23,017 nucleotides of DNA from DATILI01 sp035476635 (GCA_035476635.1 DATILI010000086.1:1-23017); one strand, 5' to 3'. Counted from the stretch's first letter, positions 1 through 9,393 are shown. Notes: generated from the sequence alone by a model not told the origin. Numbers and translations: made by a program.

Positions 1-229
1 CGCTATCCGGAGTCGCCCCGGGCGGGCTTGAAGAACCGCCGTCAGCGACTGGCGCCGTACCGGGATCTTGCGTGACAGGGGTCGATGGGCTGCTGTCAAG
101 CGGCGCCGTGGAACCACCGCCACCGCCGCATCCAGCCAGCACCGCGCCGAGAAGCAAGGCGGCCAACAGCCGCTTCGCAGCCGCGAGGCCGAGCCGAACT
201 TCAGGCAGCAATAGATTTGTTCTTTTCAC
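1..229 (-). CDS. Putative exported lipoprotein, N-terminal part only (cut by window edge)
   Basis: The visible 76 residues start at a GTG that overlaps the TGA stop of the DUF6502 gene (sequence GTGA), a 4-base overlap suggesting translational coupling. The N-terminus has basic residues, a hydrophobic stretch and a lipobox ending AVLAGC, followed by a run of glycines and then a Ser/Pro/Thr/Gly-rich linker. This is a typical type II lipoprotein signal with a flexible tether, so the protein should be lipid-anchored in the envelope. The folded domain lies outside the window. From memory, DUF6502 genes in Burkholderiales often sit next to DUF5666 lipoproteins, so DUF5666 is a reasonable guess but cannot be seen here. 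Confidence 0.75.
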   Translation of the reverse strand, partial: MKRTNLLLPEVRLGLAAAKRLLAALLLGAVLAGCGGGGGSTAPLDSSPSTPVTQDPGTAPVADGGSSSPPGATPDS

Positions 230-1089
230 CGTACGTTCTCACCACTCGCCTGGGCATTGGCGTCGTCGCCATCATCGTCCTTATCGGCGTCGTCGGGGCT
301 TTCCCATGGCTCATAGTAGGCGTATACACCGAGACGAACACGAAACGGCTGTTCCGCGCCGACTTGATCCGGGGCTTGCGTCAGATGGTTGACCAATTGG
401 CCGTGAATGCGGTTCCACCCTGCCCGCATGGTCGCCATCGCCGCGATGCAGTCGCGCTCGGCAAGACCTTGGGAGAACACGACCCTTTCGAGATACAGGG
501 CATCCCCGCTCGTCACATTGGAAACCGCCGCATTCAGATGGTCGCGGGTGTTGTCCGCCAGAAATGCCAGCATCGTTTGCTCGTCATTGGTGGGAACGAA
601 GGCCGACGCCAGCAGCGTAACCTGGTCGCCTTCGCGAACGACCATCTTGAGCCGGGTGAGCTCGCTCAGCACGGCGCGGTGATGCACGTTGCCGCGGGTC
701 GCCTTGCGCGCCAGGTTCTCAAAAGTGATGTCATGCTGGGTCGAAGCCACCGGGATCGAGCGCAACGCAGCGTCGGCGGAAGCTTCCTGCAGCCACAGCG
801 TGAATGTCTTGGCCGCATAGGACATTTCCGTTGCTGGCAGTTCGGATCGCGCAGCGCCGGTTCGCTCCTTGATGTCAACCCGGCTCAGCCCCGTCGTGAT
901 GGAGAGCTGGCTGACATTGACGCGCGCCTTGCGCTCGCCACTTGATCCGCGCGCGGCCTCGTCGATCAGCAGATCTCGAACGATGGCGTCCAGTTGCTGG
1001 TACTTGACCCCGAAAGCCAGCGCCAGGCGCACGACGGGCCTGAGCACGCGCGCAATGGCGGCAGCGGCTGTTTGTGTGCGCGTGCTCAT
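226..1089 (-). CDS. DUF6502 family protein
   Basis: A 287-residue protein that I recognise as the DUF6502 family, which has no assigned biochemical function. The N-terminal half is helical and basic, with a stretch beginning around residue 10 (VLRPVVRLAL, then FGVKYQQLD) and a segment near residues 55-75 (VSQLSITTGLSRVDIKE) that resembles a winged-helix or MarR-like helix-turn-helix. The C-terminus ends in an acidic Asp-rich tail. There is no signal peptide or membrane segment, so it is probably cytoplasmic. The ATG at 1089 is preceded by GAGGTG; a GTG two codons earlier is possible. It overlaps the downstream lipoprotein gene by 4 bases. A DNA-binding role is inference from the helix pattern only. 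Confidence 0.8.
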   Translation of the reverse strand: MSTRTQTAAAAIARVLRPVVRLALAFGVKYQQLDAIVRDLLIDEAARGSSGERKARVNVSQLSITTGLSRVDIKERTGAARSELPATEMSYAAKTFTLWLQEASADAALRSIPVASTQHDITFENLARKATRGNVHHRAVLSELTRLKMVVREGDQVTLLASAFVPTNDEQTMLAFLADNTRDHLNAAVSNVTSGDALYLERVVFSQGLAERDCIAAMATMRAGWNRIHGQLVNHLTQAPDQVGAEQPFRVRLGVYAYYEPWESPDDADKDDDGDDANAQASGENVR

Positions 1090-1166
1090 TGGCACCTCAA
1101 CAGCGCGAAATGGTCCGATTTAGGCAAGTGCCGATGCATAAGTCCTGATTATCCGGCGCGTGCGAA

Positions 1167-1185
1167 TTGTCGAAAAATTTGACAA
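1167..1185. promoter_or_regulatory. Inverted repeat TTGTC-N9-GACAA upstream of the PEP-CTERM gene
   Basis: Two perfect 5-base arms flank an AT-rich 9-base centre. The site is centred about 87 bp upstream of the inferred start of the sigma-54-like transcript, a usual distance for an activator that works with sigma-54. It also lies upstream of the divergent DUF6502 gene. The binding protein is unknown; an NtrC-type regulator such as PrsR is an inference. Confidence 0.4.
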
Positions 1186-1207
1186 CGGCTTTTGGCGATT
1201 GCAACTC

Positions 1208-1220
1208 ATTTCAATGAAAT
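1208..1220. promoter_or_regulatory. Palindrome ATTTCA-A-TGAAAT
   Basis: A perfect 6+1+6 palindrome lies between the TTGTC/GACAA repeat and the sigma-54-like promoter. It could be an operator for either divergent gene. No binding protein can be named from the sequence. Confidence 0.3.
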
Positions 1221-1235
1221 CAACCAGTTACAAAT

Positions 1236-1253
1236 TTGGTTCAATTTATGCTT
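1236..1253 (+). promoter_or_regulatory. Candidate sigma-54 (RpoN) promoter for the PEP-CTERM gene
   Basis: The sequence TTGGTTCAATTTATGCTT contains the invariant GG (1238-1239) and GC (1250-1251) separated by exactly 10 bases, as needed at -24/-12. The TTGG start and the TGCTT end match the sigma-54 consensus, while the CACG part is missing. Transcription would start near 1263, giving a leader of about 24 bases that contains the AGGAGA ribosome binding site. RpoN is known to drive PEP-CTERM genes in floc-forming betaproteobacteria, which supports the call. Confidence 0.5.
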
Positions 1254-1286
1254 GAATGTGAAAATAGCACATTCAGGAGACTGACC

Positions 1287-2240
1287 ATGAAAGTTTCCGC
1301 CCGTCATGCCTTCTGCGCAGCGAGCCTGGCTCTGGGATTTGCGGCCTCCACGGTCGCGCATGCCGTCGCCGTCGTGACGTTGCCAACCCCCGGCAGCTTC
1401 GTTGATGGCGTACCCACGAACCAGGTCTATGACCAAGGCCTGGTCTATTCGGCGGTGTTGCTCGATCAAATGCAGACTGCGGGACTGATACCGGCCACCA
1501 ACGGCGACTATCGGTTCAGCACGGGCACCGGGAACATTCCGGTCCTCGTCTATACCGGCGCCGGCGGCGCTTCGAACGAGTCACCATTCCAGGACCCGCT
1601 CGCGGCCTGCGGCGGCGGCGCCTGCACAAGCTTCGACGGCACCTGGGGCCTTGGCTCCGACCCCGGAACGGTCGGGGCATTGCGCACCGCCTTGGGCGGA
1701 TCGCAAATGATGTTCTACTTTGACCACAATGAACAAGAGGGGGCGCAGGCAGTCCCCAACCTGCGCGCCTCGGGCCGCTTTGCCATCTACGACGGTGCGA
1801 CGGAGATTGTTTCCTACGCCTTCGACAACACCGCCAATGGCGTGTACGACCAGACCTCCTGGGTCACTTCGTGCAGCACTGCCACGATTGGCCCGGGTCC
1901 GGGCGGATCGATCGCCCCGCCTTGTGATTTCAGTGGAATTACGACCACTTCAGGCGCCACCTATGTTCTGAACTCCAACTCAGGCTCGGGCAAGCCGGAC
2001 TTCTTCGTGGTGTTTCCGCAGTTTGACCTCTACAGCATCGCCTATGACCCAACTTACAGGATCGTCGTGGAGATGCACCTGCGCGACCTCGATCCAGGAT
2101 TCGACGAGTTGGGCATTGCCGGCTATCTGTTCGAGACCACCACGCACGAGACTCCCGAGCCGGGCACGCTGGCATTGCTGGGCTTGAGCCTGGGCTTGCT
2201 CGGGCTGGCTGCTGCACTGCGCCGCAAGCAACAGGGCTGA
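1287..2240 (+). CDS. PEP-CTERM sorting domain-containing exported protein
   Basis: A 317-residue secreted protein. Residues 1-26 form a Sec signal peptide with likely cleavage after AHA. The body (27-285) is rich in Gly, Thr, Ser and aromatic residues and has four cysteines in two local pairs (CGGGAC and a pair flanking a Gly/Pro loop); I do not recognise a named domain. The C-terminus is a textbook PEP-CTERM signal: TPEPGT at about 289-294, a hydrophobic Leu/Gly/Ala helix and a basic RRK end. Such signals are cut by an exosortase, none of which is visible here, and the proteins are usually tied to exopolysaccharide or biofilm. The start at 1287 is chosen over an in-frame ATG at 1236 because AGGAGA lies 6 bases upstream and the signal peptide begins there. 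Confidence 0.9.
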   Translation: MKVSARHAFCAASLALGFAASTVAHAVAVVTLPTPGSFVDGVPTNQVYDQGLVYSAVLLDQMQTAGLIPATNGDYRFSTGTGNIPVLVYTGAGGASNESPFQDPLAACGGGACTSFDGTWGLGSDPGTVGALRTALGGSQMMFYFDHNEQEGAQAVPNLRASGRFAIYDGATEIVSYAFDNTANGVYDQTSWVTSCSTATIGPGPGGSIAPPCDFSGITTTSGATYVLNSNSGSGKPDFFVVFPQFDLYSIAYDPTYRIVVEMHLRDLDPGFDELGIAGYLFETTTHETPEPGTLALLGLSLGLLGLAAALRRKQQG

Positions 2241-2261
2241 CTGTCGGATTCCTTGACACCT

Positions 2262-2298
2262 GCCCACTGCGCGCTGGTTGGCGCGCAATGGGCTTTTT
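2262..2298 (+). terminator. Intrinsic terminator after the PEP-CTERM gene
   Basis: A strong hairpin: GCCCA, one mismatch, then TGCGCGC; loop TGGTTG; then GCGCGCA, one mismatch, and TGGGC, followed directly by five T. The 12 paired bases plus the T run make a classic rho-independent terminator. It is oriented for the plus strand and begins 21 bases after the stop codon. Confidence 0.88.
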
Positions 2299-2313
2299 CA
2301 TGGGGAGTTGGGC

Positions 2314-2841
2314 CTACAGGCGACCCAGGTCCTGGATCGCGTCCACCACCATGGCGGTGCCGATGGCGATCAGAAGGATGTCGGAGGCAACCCGGACATA
2401 GCGGTACCCTGATGGCGGCACCCCCAATTGCACGACAACGGCTGGCGCGAGACTGTAGTACGTCACGCTGTGCGGCAAAGGCTGGCCGACCGCCCATTTG
2501 CGTGCTTGCCCCGGCGGCATACAACCATTGTTCTTCTTGGCCAGGCCCGGCGGGCAAGCCCCCGTGCGGTACTGGTCGCGGTAGTAGGTGTGCACTGCCA
2601 CGCGCTGGGTATCGCCGAAATAGGCGCCGACTCGCACCGGATGGTCTTGCCGCGCCGCCTGCCCATGCGACTCCTTGTCCTTGCCCTGGTGCTTGCCTTG
2701 CTGCTTGTCTTGCTTCTCGTGCTTCCCGTGCTTGCCTTCACCCGCCCAGTCGGGCTTTTCCGCGCGGACGCCCGAGATGGCAAGCACGCACGCCGTGAGA
2801 TAAACCGCGACGCGGCCCGTTTTGGTCGAACAGAAATTCAT
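2314..2841 (-). CDS. RcnB/CigR-like exported protein
   Basis: A 175-residue protein with a signal peptide (about 1-27, ending GVRA), a long hydrophilic Lys/His/Gln/Gly/Asp linker (31-66) and a C-terminal domain. The domain holds the hallmark CPPGLAKKNNGCMPPGQARKW (C96 and C107) and a hydrophobic C-terminal stretch from about 150 to 168. This pattern is typical of the RcnB family. Members include periplasmic RcnB, which affects nickel/cobalt homeostasis, and the anti-virulence protein CigR. The His-rich linker could bind metal, which is inference. It lies 19 bases downstream of the DUF4382 gene on the same strand, so the two are probably cotranscribed. The hydrophobic tail may anchor or pack against the membrane. 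Confidence 0.85.
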   Translation of the reverse strand: MNFCSTKTGRVAVYLTACVLAISGVRAEKPDWAGEGKHGKHEKQDKQQGKHQGKDKESHGQAARQDHPVRVGAYFGDTQRVAVHTYYRDQYRTGACPPGLAKKNNGCMPPGQARKWAVGQPLPHSVTYYSLAPAVVVQLGVPPSGYRYVRVASDILLIAIGTAMVVDAIQDLGRL

Positions 2842-2860
2842 GTGTTGGGTTTTCAAAGGG

Positions 2861-4039
2861 TCAGGGGAAGGTGAAATTGGTCGTGAGCGTTGCGCCAGCC
2901 GCCAGTGGATCGAGCACCTTGGTCTTGTCGGCAAACCCGGGCAAGCTCGCGCTGAGTGTGTATTTTCCTGCAGCGGCCAGGTCCGGTACAAACACCAGCG
3001 ACGTCGGCACCGCCACATAGGGCGCCACCAGCGGCGCGCCGACGGGAAGCGTATAGGCGTAGCTGCCCGTGGCGCCGTCGACGAATCGGCCCGCGACTTC
3101 AACCGTCGTTCCGACGGACAGTGGCTGCAGCACGCGCACCAGCGTATCCACCGGCGCGATGCCATTCACAGTCCCGCTTGCGGAAACCGGTGGATTGAAT
3201 GCCGTGCTGGAGGCATTCACGGAATTCACCGTATCCGCGCTCACCGGCACGTTGGTAACGACCATCGTCGCGCGGCCCTGCGCTGTCAACACCATGGTGT
3301 AGGTTCCAGGCGTCACGGGCTGCAGCAGGAACTTGCCCGCGCTGTCCGGCGTGGTCGTCCGAAAGACGACACCGCCTTGCTGCAGCGAAACGCCGGTGTT
3401 GCCGTTGGCCAGGCTCAAGTCCACGAATCCGGCAACGCCGGAAACAAGGCGCGGGATCACGCTCACCACCGGCTTGAGCAGATATTGTCCCGACGCGCCT
3501 GCGACGACGATCGACTTGCATGCGTCGAAATCAAGAACGAAATCCGCCATCTGGTTGGCGGCGATGTCGATGTTGATGTTGGTTTTGACACCGGATTGCT
3601 GGCCGCTCGGGGTCTTCAACGCCACCTCGCCGCCGCCGGTAAGGACCAGAGAATTGGCCAGGGGCGTTGTGCCGCCGTTTTCGGCCAGCACGAGCCGCAG
3701 TTGCGTGTACTTGCCAGTCGGCAAAGGTGTCTGCCCGAGTTCGAACAGGACGCCATTGGTCAGGTTCAACAGATTCACGCGTGCCGGCGGATTCAGCACG
3801 ATCTCGGACCAGTTTCCATCGCTGTCGCTGGCGCTTGCGGACTGGTGCACACGGACCTTCAGGACGGTGATGTTGACGGCGTCGTAGCCGCACGACGGTG
3901 CATCGGTGAGCGCCAGGCGCAAGCTGCCGCTGCCCGAGTCACCAGTGCCACCACCGCCACCACCGCCACCACCGCAGGCAGCCAGCGCCGAGGCCAAAAG
4001 ACCGCTCAGCAGGAGCTTCAGGATTGGGAGCGTCTTCAT
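2861..4039 (-). CDS. DUF4382 domain-containing lipoprotein
   Basis: A 392-residue envelope lipoprotein. The signal peptide ends in a lipobox (ALAAC, C22), followed by nine consecutive glycines. Residues about 38-195 match DUF4382, with the typical start LRLALTDAP and the segment around VNLLNLTNGV and LPTGKYTQLRL. Residues about 200-285 look like a carboxypeptidase-regulatory or beta-sandwich repeat (GKFLLQPVTPGTYTMVL), and a third beta-rich segment fills the C-terminus. The start has GAGGTA about 5 bases upstream. DUF4382 has no known catalytic role; surface or periplasmic scaffolding is inference. It is the first gene of a two-gene unit with the RcnB-like gene. Confidence 0.87.
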   Translation of the reverse strand: MKTLPILKLLLSGLLASALAACGGGGGGGGGTGDSGSGSLRLALTDAPSCGYDAVNITVLKVRVHQSASASDSDGNWSEIVLNPPARVNLLNLTNGVLFELGQTPLPTGKYTQLRLVLAENGGTTPLANSLVLTGGGEVALKTPSGQQSGVKTNINIDIAANQMADFVLDFDACKSIVVAGASGQYLLKPVVSVIPRLVSGVAGFVDLSLANGNTGVSLQQGGVVFRTTTPDSAGKFLLQPVTPGTYTMVLTAQGRATMVVTNVPVSADTVNSVNASSTAFNPPVSASGTVNGIAPVDTLVRVLQPLSVGTTVEVAGRFVDGATGSYAYTLPVGAPLVAPYVAVPTSLVFVPDLAAAGKYTLSASLPGFADKTKVLDPLAAGATLTTNFTFP

Positions 4040-4123
4040 GGTTTACCTCGGCCGAAAAAGTCTGTTGATGTCGTTGGATGCGAAGAACAAATGTGAATTT
4101 ATCCCATTTCCAAGAGCATACGA

Positions 4124-4140
4124 GCCCGCAGCAGGCGGGC
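4124..4140. repeat. Perfect inverted repeat GCCCGC-N5-GCGGGC
   Basis: Six-base perfect arms around an AGCAG loop lie between the divergent DUF4382 and gloA genes. There is no T run on either side, so it is not an intrinsic terminator. It could be an operator or a hairpin in the DUF4382 upstream region. The rest of 4040-4203 holds nothing else I can support apart from the gloA -10 element. Confidence 0.35.
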
Positions 4141-4191
4141 GCTGTAGGACAACGCCACCAAATTGCGGACGGCGAACGGGAGCCCTCGGCC

Positions 4192-4197
4192 GATAAT
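4192..4197 (+). promoter_or_regulatory. Candidate -10 element of gloA (leaderless transcript)
   Basis: GATAAT lies 6 bases before the gloA ATG, and no purine-rich ribosome binding site lies between. Transcription would start at or next to the A of ATG. No good -35 hexamer is visible at normal spacing. Confidence 0.45.
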
Positions 4198-4203
4198 CGC
4201 CGC

Positions 4204-4593
4204 ATGCAACTTCTTCACACCATGCTGCGCGTCGGCAACCTCCAGCGCTCTATCGATTTCTACACCCAGGTGCTCGGCATGAAGCTGCTGCGCACATCGG
4301 AGAACCCCGAGTACAAGTACTCGCTGGCCTTCGTCGGCTATGGCAACAACCCCGAGCACGCCGAGATCGAGTTGACCTACAACTGGGGCGTGGAAAGTTA
4401 TGAGCCCGGCACCGCGTTCGGCCACATCGCGCTCGGCGTGCCCGATGCGGTTGCCGCCTGCGAGAAGATCAGGGCCAACGGCGGAAACGTCACGCGCGAG
4501 GCCGGTCCGGTCAAGGGCGGCACCACGGTGATCGCGTTCGTGACCGATCCGGACGGCTACAAGATTGAATTAATTCAACGCTCGGCGATGTAG
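4204..4593 (+). CDS. gloA: Lactoylglutathione lyase (glyoxalase I)
   Basis: A 129-residue cytoplasmic enzyme that isomerises the hemithioacetal of methylglyoxal and glutathione to S-lactoylglutathione. It starts MQLLHTMLRVGNL and has two beta-alpha-beta-beta-beta modules. The four metal ligands fall exactly at the E. coli positions: H5, E56 (in EIELTYN), H74 (in FGHIALGV) and E122. The short length, without the insertions of Zn-type enzymes, fits the nickel/cobalt-activated bacterial class. The ATG at 4204 is chosen because upstream in-frame sequence is not family-like and because H5 then falls in register. Its end overlaps the convergent MFS gene by 19 bases. Confidence 0.96.
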   Translation: MQLLHTMLRVGNLQRSIDFYTQVLGMKLLRTSENPEYKYSLAFVGYGNNPEHAEIELTYNWGVESYEPGTAFGHIALGVPDAVAACEKIRANGGNVTREAGPVKGGTTVIAFVTDPDGYKIELIQRSAM

Positions 4594-6155
4594 TGCTGCA
4601 TGCTGGCGGACTCGCCCGGCAGCAGGAATTGGCGCACCTCGGCCTCCAGCGTCTGGTCGGCCAGCGTGGCGCGTGCACGCTGGTGCAGGTAGTCGGCCCA
4701 TGAGGTCACGATGAAGCGCTCCACATAGCGCGACGAATCACCCAGGTCCCGGTAGATGCGCCAGAAGGTGGCGCCATCGCGGCGGCGGTGCGCGCGCAAT
4801 TGGCTGATCGCATCAAGAAAACGCGGGGCGTCCGCCGCATCGATGCGGTAGCCAATTTCGACCGCGACCGGCCCGGCCTCGGGATCGGGCTCCGCCACCA
4901 CGAACAGTTCTTCCCAGGGCGTGGCTTGCGTCACCTCGTGCGCATCGCCCATGCGCAGCGGAAACGGGCGCACCAGCAGCAAGCCGGCAGCCATGCCGAC
5001 GGCGGCGATGCACAGGGTGACCGGCAGCCCCGCGATACCCGAGATCGCGCCCCAGAACGCCGAGCCGATGGCGAACGCCCCAAGCGCGCTCAAGGTATGC
5101 AGCGCGGCCGCGCGCGAACGTACCCACTGCGGCGCGCTGGTCTGGGTGGCGGTGTTGAAGGTGGACATCACGGCCAGCCAGGCGCCACCGCCCATCACCA
5201 GCGCCGCGTACACCGCCGGCGGCCAGGTCGACAAGGCAGCCGTCAGCATCACCAACGAAAACACCACGCAGCCGCCGCAAACCAGCGCTTCCAGCCCGAA
5301 CCGGGCACGTACCCGCCCGATCACCAGGCCCGCGGCGACCGCGCCGGTGCCCAGGCACGCCATCAGCAGACCAAAGCCCTCGGCCCCGAGGCCAAGCTGG
5401 CGCTGGCCGATGACCGGCAGCAGCGCCCACAGGGCAGCGCCCGTACCGCTGTATGCCATGGTGCGCACCAGCTGCGCCAGGATGATGCGCGAATGGCGGG
5501 CAAAGCGCAGGCCACTCAAGGTGCCGCCCCACAGCCGTTCGGCCGGCAGCCTGGAAGGAGGATGCGGCTTGGGTGGCCAACTGCGAATCGACTGCAGCAT
5601 CAATAGCGTGCTGGCCACGGCGAGGGCGAACACCCAACCTCCCCCCAGGCGCGCAAACACCAGCCCGGCCAACGCCGGCCCCAGGGCCCGGGCGCCGTTG
5701 TAGGCGATGGACATCGCCACGATCGCCTGCGGCAGTTCCTCGCGCCCGATGGTGTCGGCCACCGTCGAGTTCCACGCCGGCGAAAGCATCGCCGTGCAGC
5801 ACCCCGAGACGCAGGTCAGGAACAGCAAGGTCCCGGCCCCGGCCAGCCCACCGATCACCAGCACGGCCAGCAGCACGCCCACCAGCGCCTGCGTGACCAG
5901 GGCCGCGATGATGAGGCGGCGCCGGTCGGTCGTATCCGCCAGCACGCCGGCCGGCAGCGAAAGCACGAACATCGGCAGGAAGACGGCCGTCTGCACCAGC
6001 GCGGCGAGAAACGAGGAGCCGGTGAGCTCCACCATCAGCCAGGCCGCCGCCATGGTCTGCATGGCATTGCCGATGAAGTAGATGGCACCGCCCCCCCACA
6101 GCCCGCGAAACGGCACATGCCGCAGCGGGCTCCAGATGGAATTGGACAAACTCAT
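4575..6155 (-). CDS. MFS exporter with C-terminal monooxygenase-like (ABM-like) domain
   Basis: A 526-residue protein. Residues about 15-397 form the 12-helix core of an MFS transporter of the EntS-like MFS_3 type, with the loop motif GVLADTTDRRR near 70-80. Residues about 412-526 are a soluble C-terminal extension (VEIGYRID, FWRIYRDL, YVERFIVTSW) resembling the ferredoxin-like ABM fold often found at the end of this subfamily. The substrate is unknown; relatives export siderophores and other small molecules. It starts 17 bases after the HAD gene and is the last gene of the edd-eda unit. The start at MSLSNSIW (6155) is preferred over longer in-frame openings because those would run into the HAD gene. 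A run of seven G encodes part of WGGGA near residue 20. Confidence 0.88.
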   Translation of the reverse strand: MSLSNSIWSPLRHVPFRGLWGGGAIYFIGNAMQTMAAAWLMVELTGSSFLAALVQTAVFLPMFVLSLPAGVLADTTDRRRLIIAALVTQALVGVLLAVLVIGGLAGAGTLLFLTCVSGCCTAMLSPAWNSTVADTIGREELPQAIVAMSIAYNGARALGPALAGLVFARLGGGWVFALAVASTLLMLQSIRSWPPKPHPPSRLPAERLWGGTLSGLRFARHSRIILAQLVRTMAYSGTGAALWALLPVIGQRQLGLGAEGFGLLMACLGTGAVAAGLVIGRVRARFGLEALVCGGCVVFSLVMLTAALSTWPPAVYAALVMGGGAWLAVMSTFNTATQTSAPQWVRSRAAALHTLSALGAFAIGSAFWGAISGIAGLPVTLCIAAVGMAAGLLLVRPFPLRMGDAHEVTQATPWEELFVVAEPDPEAGPVAVEIGYRIDAADAPRFLDAISQLRAHRRRDGATFWRIYRDLGDSSRYVERFIVTSWADYLHQRARATLADQTLEAEVRQFLLPGESASMQHYIAER

Positions 6156-6172
6156 TGTGCGGTGATTATTGT

Positions 6173-6883
6173 TCAGCACCCCATCTGTGCGGCCAGATCC
6201 AGGATGTCGCGTGCGTGCAGGGTGTTGCCCGCCTGTGGCGACACATCCTTGGGCTGGCCCGGCCCGAACTCCAGCGGACGTTCGATGTACGCCGTCTGCA
6301 GCCCGCAAGCGCGCGCGGCCGCGAGATCTTCATGGTGCGCTGCCGCCAGCATGACTTCGTGCGGCGCCAGGTCGAACACCTGGGCCACGCCCAGATAGGT
6401 TTTCGGGTCGGGCTTGTAGGCGTGAAACACTTCGGCCGAGAGAATGCAGTCCCAGGGCAGGCCGGCACTCTTCGCCATGTTCGTCAAGAGGCCGATGTTG
6501 CCGTTGGACAAAGTGCAGATGGTGTAGCGGGCTTTCAGCCGCGTCAGGCCGGCCACCGTATCGGGCCAGGCGCCAAGCCGGTGCCAGACCTTGTTGAGCG
6601 CACGCTTTTGCGCTTCATCCAAGTGGGTGATGCCGAACTTCTGCAGGATGTCGTCAAGGATCAGGCGATGCAGGTCGTCGATCAGCGTCCAGCCCAGTTC
6701 GCCGGACATCACGCGGCGCATGGCCGGCACATAGCCGGCGCGCCAGGCCAGCGCGAACGCGGCGCCGTCCACCGGCAGCCCCAGGCGCGCAACCTCGTCG
6801 GCCACGCCCTGGTGCCAGTTGACGACGGTGCCGAAGACGTCGAATGCGATGACTTTGACGCTGGCGGAGATGGAATGCGCCAT
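6173..6883 (-). CDS. HAD-superfamily hydrolase, haloacid dehalogenase type II-like
   Basis: A 236-residue cytoplasmic enzyme. Motif I is FDVFGTVV with the nucleophile D15; motif II is the SNGN segment near S127; motif III includes K158 in YKPDPKTY; motif IV is AAHHEDLAAA with acidic D187. The pattern matches the type II haloacid dehalogenase-like group, whose members are L-2-haloacid dehalogenases or small phosphatases. Activity cannot be settled from sequence. It starts 5 bases after eda, so it is almost certainly cotranscribed with it; a sugar-phosphate clean-up role is possible but is inference. A longer in-frame opening upstream overlaps eda and is not used. Confidence 0.85.
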   Translation of the reverse strand: MAHSISASVKVIAFDVFGTVVNWHQGVADEVARLGLPVDGAAFALAWRAGYVPAMRRVMSGELGWTLIDDLHRLILDDILQKFGITHLDEAQKRALNKVWHRLGAWPDTVAGLTRLKARYTICTLSNGNIGLLTNMAKSAGLPWDCILSAEVFHAYKPDPKTYLGVAQVFDLAPHEVMLAAAHHEDLAAARACGLQTAYIERPLEFGPGQPKDVSPQAGNTLHARDILDLAAQMGC

Positions 6884-6888
6884 GGGTA

Positions 6889-7544
6889 TCAGCGCCGCAG
6901 TGCCGCGGCTTCGCGCGCCAGCACCTCGATGCGGGCCCAGTCGCCCTGGCGCATCGCATCGGCCGGCACCAGCCATGACCCGCCCACGCAGGCCACGTTG
7001 GGCAGCGCAAGAAAGTCGGGCGCGTTTTGCGGCGTCACGCCGCCTGTGGGGCAAAACCGCACATCGCCAAACGGACCGCCAAAGGCTTTCAGCATCGGCA
7101 TGCCGCCGGCTTGCATGGCCGGGAAGAACTTGAGTTCGGTGTAGCCGTCTTCCTGGGCCAGCATGACCTCGCTGCCGGTGGCCACGCCAGGCAGCAGCGG
7201 CAGGCCCAGTTCGTGGCAGGCCTTGCCGACCGCGTGCGTATAGCCGGGGCTGACCGCAAAGCGCGCGCCGGCCAGTATCGACGCCTGTGCATCGGCCGCA
7301 CTGCGCACGGTACCGGCACCCACCACCGCTTCGGGCACTTCCTTGGCGATCAGCTCGATGCAGGCCAGCGCCACCGGCGTGCGCAAGGTCACTTCCAGCA
7401 TGCGGATGCCGCCGGCCACCAGCGCGCGCGCAAGCGGCACGGCGTGCGCCAGGTCGGTCAGCACGATCACCGGGATCACCGGCGCATCGAGCATCACCTC
7501 CAGCGCGGTCAGCGGCTCACGGTCAGGCGTTTCATTTTCGATTT

Positions 7545-7554
<10 letters not shown>
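6889..7554 (-). CDS. eda: KDPG aldolase (2-dehydro-3-deoxy-6-phosphogluconate aldolase)
   Basis: A 221-residue class I aldolase that splits KDPG to pyruvate and glyceraldehyde 3-phosphate, the last specific step of the Entner-Doudoroff pathway. The Schiff-base lysine is K142 in ELKFFPA and the acid/base glutamate is E54 in LEVTLRTP; both are shifted by 9 from the E. coli numbering (K133, E45) by a longer N-terminus. GGVTPQN and the GGSWL phosphate-binding segment are present. AAGGAG lies 7 bases before the ATG, inside the end of edd, which it overlaps by 10 bases. This points to tight coupling with edd. Confidence 0.96.
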
Positions 7555-9371
<1,817 letters not shown>

Positions 9372-9378
9372 GGGAGTT

Positions 9379-9393
9379 GGTAACTAAATTACA
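9379..9393. promoter_or_regulatory. Candidate HexR-type operator of edd
   Basis: GGTAACTAAATTACA matches 13 of 15 positions of the HexR consensus as I recall it (TGTAATWAAATTACA) and is a near palindrome. It lies 7 bases upstream of the edd ATG and overlaps a possible -10 element (TAATTT on the minus strand). HexR is a KDPG-responsive RpiR-type repressor that controls edd in many proteobacteria. No hexR gene is in this window, so the regulator is inferred. Confidence 0.55.

Noticed and set aside
3948..3974. Three copies of the 9-mer CCACCACCG as a possible contingency repeat
   Set aside because: It encodes the glycine tether of the lipoprotein; changes by whole units would not shift the frame, so phase variation is unlikely.
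2822..4096. Plus-strand open frame of 424 codons opposite the DUF4382 gene
   Set aside because: The minus-strand product has a lipobox and a recognised domain, while this frame has neither.
4575..4593. 19-base convergent overlap of gloA and the MFS gene as a sign of a frameshift or misassembly
   Set aside because: Both C-termini are normal for their families; small convergent overlaps also occur at 13426-13451 and suit this compact layout.
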